Notes under the pieces: model-generated | The model's database searches: none | Told to the model about the DNA's origin: nothing | Seen by the model: the letters and a program-made list of their open reading frames with translations, nothing else | IMG/VR virus record: IMGVR_UViG_3300009151_006187 | Location: 1 to 25,712 of that record | Strand: one strand, 5' to 3' | Source of the DNA: a virus | DNA: 25,712 nt | Translations under genes and position numbers: made by a program | Shown here: piece after piece, positions 20,814-25,712 of the stretch | Layout of the letters: every line of letters starts with the position of its first letter | Position numbering within the stretch: the first letter of the stretch is position 1

Positions 20814-21308
20814 TTATTGTGTAATCGAAGCTTCGAGACTTTGCCAGTTATCCTGACCTGCCATTTTTTTAGCAACTGATTTTTGTTTTGATATTTTTTC
20901 AGGTTGTCCAGTACCGCTTTCGTCATGAGTGAGTACAGCATACAATTTAATAACCCGTGGATTTGAACCAGATATGGTGTACCATAATGATATATCAAAT
21001 GTTAAATGTACTTTGCGCATACCGGGTATTTCAGTAGCAAACGGCCTGTTAATTGTTGATATTTTGTCAGTAGGGCCGGCAGGTTTGATACCGTTTTCAA
21101 CTTTAAAATTTAAAAATGTATCAATTTTAGATTCTAATTCAGGATATTTGTCAATATGAGTGCTGCTGGTATCCAAATACATAGGACACATTTTAATTAT
21201 AGTAGAAGGTGTATCTGCTTGCTTGTTATCGCTAACCAATGGCAGCTTTTGCACATTTGGTTTTTTTATTGATTCAACTGCCGCACCGATTAATTCATAT
21301 AATCTCAT
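20814..21308 (-). CDS. hypothetical protein, 164 residues
   Basis: Its N-terminus MRLYELIGAAVESIKK is an amphipathic helix similar in type to that of the four-HTH protein at 23392 and to T4 internal head proteins, but without a clear protease site. The C-terminal half (GMRKVHLTFDISLWYTISGSNPRVIKLYAVLTHDESGTGQP, split here by turns) alternates strands and faintly recalls RelE-type toxin folds; catalytic residues cannot be assigned. The ATG at 21308 follows the previous stop by three bases, with GGAC about ten bases upstream. Function unknown; a virion or injected protein is one option. Confidence 0.6.
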   Translation of the reverse strand: MRLYELIGAAVESIKKPNVQKLPLVSDNKQADTPSTIIKMCPMYLDTSSTHIDKYPELESKIDTFLNFKVENGIKPAGPTDKISTINRPFATEIPGMRKVHLTFDISLWYTISGSNPRVIKLYAVLTHDESGTGQPEKISKQKSVAKKMAGQDNWQSLEASITQ

Positions 21309-21311
21309 ACG

Positions 21312-21509
21312 TTATTTTGTCCTATTTTTACGGTAATTGCGCATCGCATCCATTGCATCTTTCACCGAAGTGACAGTCTGCCAATTATCGGAGTTATGCG
21401 AATTAACCATTTCAACAAGATCATCGGTACTGACACCGGATTGATTGTCAGTGTCAATCGCTTCATACAGAGCGTTATCATTGTAATTGGTAACATCGTT
21501 GCGTTTCAT
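21312..21509 (-). CDS. small acidic hypothetical protein, 65 residues
   Basis: ATG 21509 with AAGGA eight bases upstream is preferred over the in-frame GTG at 21512. The first half is acidic and rich in Asn and Asp (YNDNALYEAIDTDNQSG); the end is basic (MRNYRKNRTK). No family is recognised. It is the first gene after a late-like ATAAATAC and runs directly into the 164-residue orphan. Confidence 0.6.
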   Translation of the reverse strand: MKRNDVTNYNDNALYEAIDTDNQSGVSTDDLVEMVNSHNSDNWQTVTSVKDAMDAMRNYRKNRTK

Positions 21510-21530
21510 CACAGTGGTCCTTGTGCTGCT

Positions 21531-21538
21531 GTATTTAT
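21531..21538 (-). promoter_or_regulatory. T4 late-like promoter motif ATAAATAC
   Basis: The minus-strand octamer ATAAATAC stands 21 bases before ATG 21509, with AAGGA between them. It is the third identical copy in the window. Confidence 0.48.
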
Positions 21539-21569
21539 TATAGTCAACATAACAGATTATGACACGTTG

Positions 21570-21824
21570 TCAACCGGATAATTTATCCGGATGGTGTAAT
21601 CGTGTCATCATATCTGCCAGGACTTCTGCACGACTTGCAGACTCTGCATTCATCTTTAGTTGTTTAATATTAAGTAGACCTTTGATGATGTTGGGCTTTT
21701 CATTAAGTGCTCGAATTTCATCGTCTGTCATGTTGTAACATGCAGCGACCAATGCCTGCTCTCTAGGCTTTTTGCTTTTGAGCAGATAAGTCTCTGGACC
21801 GTACAGGGTACTGCGCATATTCAT
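21570..21824 (-). CDS. hypothetical helical protein, 84 residues
   Basis: ATG 21824 has AAGGAC eight bases upstream, located within the spacer after the radical SAM stop, so the two are probably co-transcribed. The product is mostly helical and charged (MTDDEIRALNEKPNIIKGLL, then MNAESASRAEVLADMMTRLH). Nothing specific is recognised. Its small size and position suggest an accessory protein of the radical SAM gene or an unrelated regulator. Confidence 0.6.
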   Translation of the reverse strand: MNMRSTLYGPETYLLKSKKPREQALVAACYNMTDDEIRALNEKPNIIKGLLNIKQLKMNAESASRAEVLADMMTRLHHPDKLSG

Positions 21825-21839
21825 TGTGATTGTCCTTTG

Positions 21840-23303
21840 TTATCCCAACCATGAATCATTTGGCAATGATCCTTCTAATTTTTTATCGTAGTTTTTCAAT
21901 GCTTTTTCTGTCAACCACGACTGTACATCTATATTCTGTAGTTCTTTAATGAGACTGTTGACTTCTTTAATTCGGCGTATACGGGTATTGAGATCATTAT
22001 CTCGGTATTTCCAGTCTATATTGCTATGGTAGTACTCTAATTCATCTTCAATCAGTGGGAATAGCGGCTGACTGCGATGCAACATTAGCGTATTGCCAAA
22101 ACTGAACCTTGTGTTTTTTTGCCAGCCCAGTTTGAAAATATGCCTGATACAAGCTAGAGTATGCTGATGGTCAGCTTCTGTTTCAGTGGGATACCCTACA
22201 ATCATCAACAACACATGCGGTATATCATAGTTGTTTAGCATCGCCAAACAATGCCACATGTCATCGTCGGTGAACTTTTTACCCATGTGGTATCGTATAT
22301 CCTGACTGAAACTTTCCAGTCCGATTTCAAGCATGGAGCAGCCACTGGCTTTCATGCTTTGATAATCTTCCTCGGGGCTTTGATGTTTAGGACGTATGAT
22401 CCATTGACTTACCCAACTGAAATCACTATTGGTTTGTCTATAGTTGATCAACGACTTCATTAAATTTCTAAATGCTTTCATGCTGCCGTTAATCAAGCTG
22501 TCTGTGAACAGGAATGTTTTTCTGTCGTATTTTTCTTTTATCTCGATAATTTCTTGTGCAATGTATTCACCATCTCTGAAATAATAGTCAGGCCATATCC
22601 TGTATACATTGCAAAATGTACAACGTTTAACACAGCCTCTACTGCCTGTAATATATACAGGATGCGGATGACCTTCATTTTGATATTCAGACCAATCTAT
22701 ATCATCATAGTTTGGTATCATGACACTGTTGAGGTCAGTGACTTGGTTGGGATCTAATGAGTTGATACCTTTACCAGTAAAGTTGCCTTTTAAGTAATCG
22801 ATAATGCTGGCTTCACCGTCGCCGTAAATGTAATCATCACAGTAGCCCAGTTCTTGAAACACATGTATACCGTATTCAATGGCTGCGCCGCCCCATAGTA
22901 TTCGTATGTGAGGACAATGAATTTTAAGCAGCACTCCCAGTTTGGCTGCAACTGCCACGCTGTGTGCAGACAACAAACTCATACCAATGATACGGGGATT
23001 TTTTTGTTTTATAAACTCAATCCAGTCTAAGAACACATACTCCAGTGTGTTGTAGAATTTGACAAAGTCCGGATGTAGCTCTGGATGATCATGTTCCAAT
23101 GCAAAAATGTAATCATCTTCAAAATAGTAATTTTGTAAATTGTGTTGTTTTGCTGCATTGAACAGCTTCACATTGAAGTCTACAACTTCGCAGGTCATGC
23201 CGTGGGCTTCGATATGCGATTTTAACACTGCTGGACCAACTGTGGGTGCATCGGGATTTATCTTTGGGATAATGCCTATCAGTATATCTAGCTGTGCGGT
23301 CAT
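21840..23303 (-). CDS. B12-binding-type radical SAM protein
   Basis: The 487-residue protein has an N-terminal Rossmann-like, cobalamin-type domain (about 1-175: LIGIIPKINPDAPTVGPAVL, then IIGMSLLSAHS and ILWGGAAIEYG). A radical SAM core follows from about 215. The 4Fe-4S site is Cys224, Cys228 and Cys231 in SRGCVKRCTFCNV, followed by the core strands LFTDSLINGS, GCSMLEIGLES and HVLLMIVGYPTETE. The DxHxxG cobalamin-lower-ligand motif is not seen, as in many members. Such enzymes methylate or rearrange unreactive carbon, but the substrate cannot be read here. A promoter with perfect TATAAT precedes it, with no clear Shine-Dalgarno. It is an unusual phage enzyme and likely host-derived. Confidence 0.85.
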   Translation of the reverse strand: MTAQLDILIGIIPKINPDAPTVGPAVLKSHIEAHGMTCEVVDFNVKLFNAAKQHNLQNYYFEDDYIFALEHDHPELHPDFVKFYNTLEYVFLDWIEFIKQKNPRIIGMSLLSAHSVAVAAKLGVLLKIHCPHIRILWGGAAIEYGIHVFQELGYCDDYIYGDGEASIIDYLKGNFTGKGINSLDPNQVTDLNSVMIPNYDDIDWSEYQNEGHPHPVYITGSRGCVKRCTFCNVYRIWPDYYFRDGEYIAQEIIEIKEKYDRKTFLFTDSLINGSMKAFRNLMKSLINYRQTNSDFSWVSQWIIRPKHQSPEEDYQSMKASGCSMLEIGLESFSQDIRYHMGKKFTDDDMWHCLAMLNNYDIPHVLLMIVGYPTETEADHQHTLACIRHIFKLGWQKNTRFSFGNTLMLHRSQPLFPLIEDELEYYHSNIDWKYRDNDLNTRIRRIKEVNSLIKELQNIDVQSWLTEKALKNYDKKLEGSLPNDSWLG

Positions 23304-23335
23304 TGTACTACTTTCGATAACGTGCCTAACATGCT

Positions 23336-23362
23336 ATTATACAGTATCCAGTGCACCTTCAA
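23336..23362 (-). promoter_or_regulatory. sigma-70-like promoter of the radical SAM gene
   Basis: TATAAT (23341-23336) with TG directly in front is preceded at 15-16 bases by TTGAAG or TTTGAA (about 23363-23357). The predicted start near 23329 leaves a leader of about 26 bases. Confidence 0.5.
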
Positions 23363-23391
23363 AATTAATAGTTGTAGATACGTTGGATGTA

Positions 23392-24219
23392 TTAATTGAG
23401 TTTTTGCCAGTCTACGCCGCTTCTATGTCTACTATTAGGACCTTTAAGACGTTGGTTGTCGCCGATGCCACCGCGAGTTTTAGTTGTTGTTACGGCAACT
23501 GACGGTTTAGATTGTCTATTAATCAAATGTTCTGTTCGTAGTTCTATCCAATTTGGTAATCTTCTAAGGTGATAATCAACTGTAGAGTTTTGTACATTTA
23601 AACCAAGCATCTTAGGAATACTACTTGCAACATATCCTTTACGATACAGATCTGCCATCTGTTGCACTTGCTCTGGAGTTGTACCAACTGTCAACCCCTG
23701 CTGCCCGTATCGTAATTTTTTTATTTCTTTATATTTGTCAATACCAATCAATCTATACAACAGTTTAGGTATAGTACTAATATCTATTCCGAATTGATTG
23801 GCAATGTCAGTTGCAGATGCACCATTTAAGAATGAATCTTTAATTTTTTCCATATCTTCGTCGGTTAATGCTCGTCCCAACATTAAATTTTTATTTTGAC
23901 GTTCTGGATATTTAAGTTCTAGTATTCTATTAACTTGTCTAAGAGAAATACCAAGATCTTTAGAAATTGCAGTAGGACCTTTACCTTCATCCCACAACAT
24001 TTTTACTAGCTCAATAGTATCGTTATCTATAGGCTGTTGTAGTCTTACTCTGTCTGTATAATGTCGTTTTATTATGTGTTGAACCTGGCTTACACTTAAT
24101 CCAATTTCATTTGCAATTTTACTTGCACTATCACCGTTATCTCGTTTTGTTTTTATTAGATCAATAGTTTGCTGATCGTATTTGGTAGAGGCTTCTGTTA
24201 TAAATTCACTTGCTCTCAC
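23392..24219 (-). CDS. four-repeat helix-turn-helix protein with capsid-targeting-like N-terminus
   Basis: The 275-residue product contains four resolvase/sigma-type helix-turn-helix units: residues 14-54 (SASKIANEIGLSVSQVQHII), 64-107 (GPTAISKDLGISLRQVNRIL), 117-156 (SATDIANQFGIDISTIPKLL) and about 180-221 (VASSIPKMLGLNVQNSTV). This is a likely multi-site DNA-binding protein. The first ten residues, MRASEFITEA, resemble the targeting peptide of T4 internal head proteins (MKTYQEFIAEA), with a possible gp21-type cleavage after ITE. The basic, Gly-rich C-terminus is probably disordered. The start is GTG at 24219, four bases beyond the stop of the upstream repeat-protein gene. Role inferred: packaged or regulatory DNA binder. 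Confidence 0.75.
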   Translation of the reverse strand: MRASEFITEASTKYDQQTIDLIKTKRDNGDSASKIANEIGLSVSQVQHIIKRHYTDRVRLQQPIDNDTIELVKMLWDEGKGPTAISKDLGISLRQVNRILELKYPERQNKNLMLGRALTDEDMEKIKDSFLNGASATDIANQFGIDISTIPKLLYRLIGIDKYKEIKKLRYGQQGLTVGTTPEQVQQMADLYRKGYVASSIPKMLGLNVQNSTVDYHLRRLPNWIELRTEHLINRQSKPSVAVTTTKTRGGIGDNQRLKGPNSRHRSGVDWQKLN

Positions 24220-24223
24220 AGCA

Positions 24224-25712
24224 TCACCACTTTACATTCCACTGCAAGGTATTACCAGTTGCAGGATTAGTTTGTCGATTGATAGTGTAACCCAAATTGG
24301 TAAAGTAGGCAATCACAGTGTCCATACGTTCTGCATATGGGCGTGTTAAGTTGGGATCGCTTGGCGTTTGATTCTGCCAAATTAACCAATAATCCCTACT
24401 AGAAGCATAGGGTTGTATAGTCATTGTGCCAGTGCCGTAGCCTATGGTAGCAGTTGCAGTTGCAGCGTTACCAATCAAGTTATGCGGCGCACTGATGGCA
24501 ACTGTGGGCGCAGCAGTGTATCCGTCACCTGAGCTTGTTATCACTATGCTGTCTATGCTAAAACCACGTGTAACTGTGGTAGTTGGTTGAATAGGTGCAG
24601 CAGTCTCACCTGCACCTGGTATAACATTAACCTGAGGCGCACTGGTGTATTTGCTGCCGCCGTTGGTTACTACAATTTGCGATACGCTTGTGCTATACAG
24701 GCTGACATTGGCAGTTGCAGCACCGCCAATTGAAACAGTGGGAATGCTGGTATAGTTTTGTCCATAGTCAGTAATGCTGAGATAATCCACAGTTGTAGGT
24801 CGCAATTCTGCATAAGCTGCGGCATCGTGACCGTCGCCGTCAATAATAACAGTGGGTGCTAATATGTAACCACTACCTTCGAAAGTGACATCTATACTAA
24901 CAATTTGCCCACCAACAATCACTGGTACCGCAGTTGCATTAACACCATGCTCTGTTACGAAAATAACAGTTGCAGTTGTATAGCCAGAGCCAGTGTTGCT
25001 GACATTTACATATTGTACACCGGTTGCAGATAATGTAGAGGAAATTGCCGCACCACTACCGCTGGTTATGGTAACAGTTGGAATTGCAGTGTAATTTGTA
25101 CCAGGTGCAGTAATTACCACACTGCTTACAGAACTTGCAGACATTGTGGCATATGCACTGGCACCGTAGCCTGTTAGATCATTTGGTGTTATAAGAACTG
25201 TAGGGGGCGCAGTGTAACCTGTGCCACCCGACGACACTATGATATTGCCAATTCCTGCTGTTAGATTAAAACTTGCTGCCTGGCCAGTGCCGCCATAGAC
25301 TGCATTATAATCCATAACTGGTAATATGCTGTAAGATCCGCTGGTTTGCAATGTGTACAGCACAATCTGTCCTTGCAATCCCACTTCGTCAACCATAATT
25401 GTTGCAGAATCAGTCCCAGAGCCGCCTGCAATAATCAGCACATCACCTTTGCTATATTGGCTACCGGCGCCTCCTGTGGCAAGCACAGCAGATATTATAT
25501 CCATGTATACTGCTGATACAGTTGCACCTGCACCAGCAGATGTTATACCCACACCTGGTGGGCTGATATATGTTGCACCGCCATTGTTTAACAGCGTTAC
25601 GTTACCTATACCTGTTGGCACCAAATATGGAACAGCAGTTGCACCACTGCCGCTTGATATTGTTATAGTTGGTGCAAATGTATAGTTGCTACCTGTGCTT
25701 GTGACAGGTATG
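24224..25712 (-). CDS. large repetitive structural protein, N-terminus outside window
   Basis: The frame is open to the right edge, so the gene begins beyond 25712; 495 residues are visible. It is built from about a dozen imperfect units of 30-45 residues with the pattern GSGYTxxPTVxI, then GxGAxAxA, then a strand such as VSSVVITxxG. These would stack as beta-strands of a fibre or beta-solenoid. The last 65 residues (about YWLIWQNQTPSDPNLTRPYAE, split by a turn, to LQWNVKW) form a distinct C-terminal domain of a kind I recall from structural proteins of marine T4-like phages. A virion surface, tail or neck fibre is likely. The Leu codon TTG at 25624 is not a start, because the same repeat continues upstream. 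Confidence 0.75.
   Translation of the reverse strand, partial: IPVTSTGSNYTFAPTITISSGSGATAVPYLVPTGIGNVTLLNNGGATYISPPGVGITSAGAGATVSAVYMDIISAVLATGGAGSQYSKGDVLIIAGGSGTDSATIMVDEVGLQGQIVLYTLQTSGSYSILPVMDYNAVYGGTGQAASFNLTAGIGNIIVSSGGTGYTAPPTVLITPNDLTGYGASAYATMSASSVSSVVITAPGTNYTAIPTVTITSGSGAAISSTLSATGVQYVNVSNTGSGYTTATVIFVTEHGVNATAVPVIVGGQIVSIDVTFEGSGYILAPTVIIDGDGHDAAAYAELRPTTVDYLSITDYGQNYTSIPTVSIGGAATANVSLYSTSVSQIVVTNGGSKYTSAPQVNVIPGAGETAAPIQPTTTVTRGFSIDSIVITSSGDGYTAAPTVAISAPHNLIGNAATATATIGYGTGTMTIQPYASSRDYWLIWQNQTPSDPNLTRPYAERMDTVIAYFTNLGYTINRQTNPATGNTLQWNVKW

Noticed and set aside
25622-25624. TTG at 25624 as start of the repeat protein
   Set aside because: The same repeat pattern (NYTFAPTITI and so on) continues in frame to the window edge, so the gene begins further right.
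1-25712. CRISPR array, insertion sequence or integrase site
   Set aside because: No spaced direct repeats, transposase or terminal inverted repeats were seen; the only tandem repeats are the coding ones described.

Overview
The window reads as a stretch of a large, lytic, T4-like marine myovirus genome. Genes are densely packed, many joined by ATGA or TGATG overlaps. It carries a two-subunit T4-type topoisomerase II, class Ia ribonucleotide reductase (nrdA, nrdB) with a glutaredoxin, a PD-(D/E)XK exonuclease, baseplate and tail-fibre type proteins, and several TAAATA-type (T4 late-like) promoter motifs. Host-derived metabolic genes suggest a marine alphaproteobacterial host such as SAR11, SAR116 or roseobacters. 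That is an inference from the tmRNA type and the lipid genes, not proof.

Layout. 1-1346 (minus): a GIY-YIG nuclease running off the left edge, a 57-residue membrane protein and a 99-residue orphan. 1447-2085 (plus): a nitroreductase-family protein. 2135-5294 (minus): an orphan, a CCA-adding tRNA nucleotidyltransferase, a small WYL_2/Sm-like protein and the topoisomerase A-type (gp52) subunit. 5401-6435 (plus): a glycosyltransferase-like protein with a Glu-Pro repeat, inserted between the two topoisomerase genes. 6437-8314 (minus): the unsplit topoisomerase ATPase/TOPRIM subunit. 8315-8966: no protein gene, but a circularly permuted two-piece tmRNA gene on the minus strand with its promoter. 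8967-10644 (plus): a phosphoesterase plus glycosyltransferase pair matching PlcP-Agt, the lipid-remodelling pair of phosphate-starved marine bacteria. 10647-17739 (minus): nrdA, nrdB, a GT2 glycosyltransferase, glutaredoxin, a CHAP-domain baseplate-type protein, an Sm-like small protein, a Zn-ribbon protein and a sulfotransferase-like orphan. 17948-25712 (minus): an orphan, a beta-helix tail fibre/spike, an exonuclease, three small orphans, a B12-type radical SAM protein, a four-HTH protein with a possible capsid-targeting N-terminus, and a large repetitive structural protein cut by the right edge.

The most striking content lies in the divergent block 8397-10644. One side is a tmRNA with a readable tag (ANENSAPSYALAA), a G3-U pair for alanyl-tRNA synthetase, an encoded CCA and a near-consensus sigma-70 promoter. 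The other side is a lipid-renovation operon. Together with the phage CCA-adding enzyme and the nucleotide-reduction genes, this suggests a virus that maintains host translation quality, makes deoxynucleotides and may release phosphate from host phospholipids during infection.
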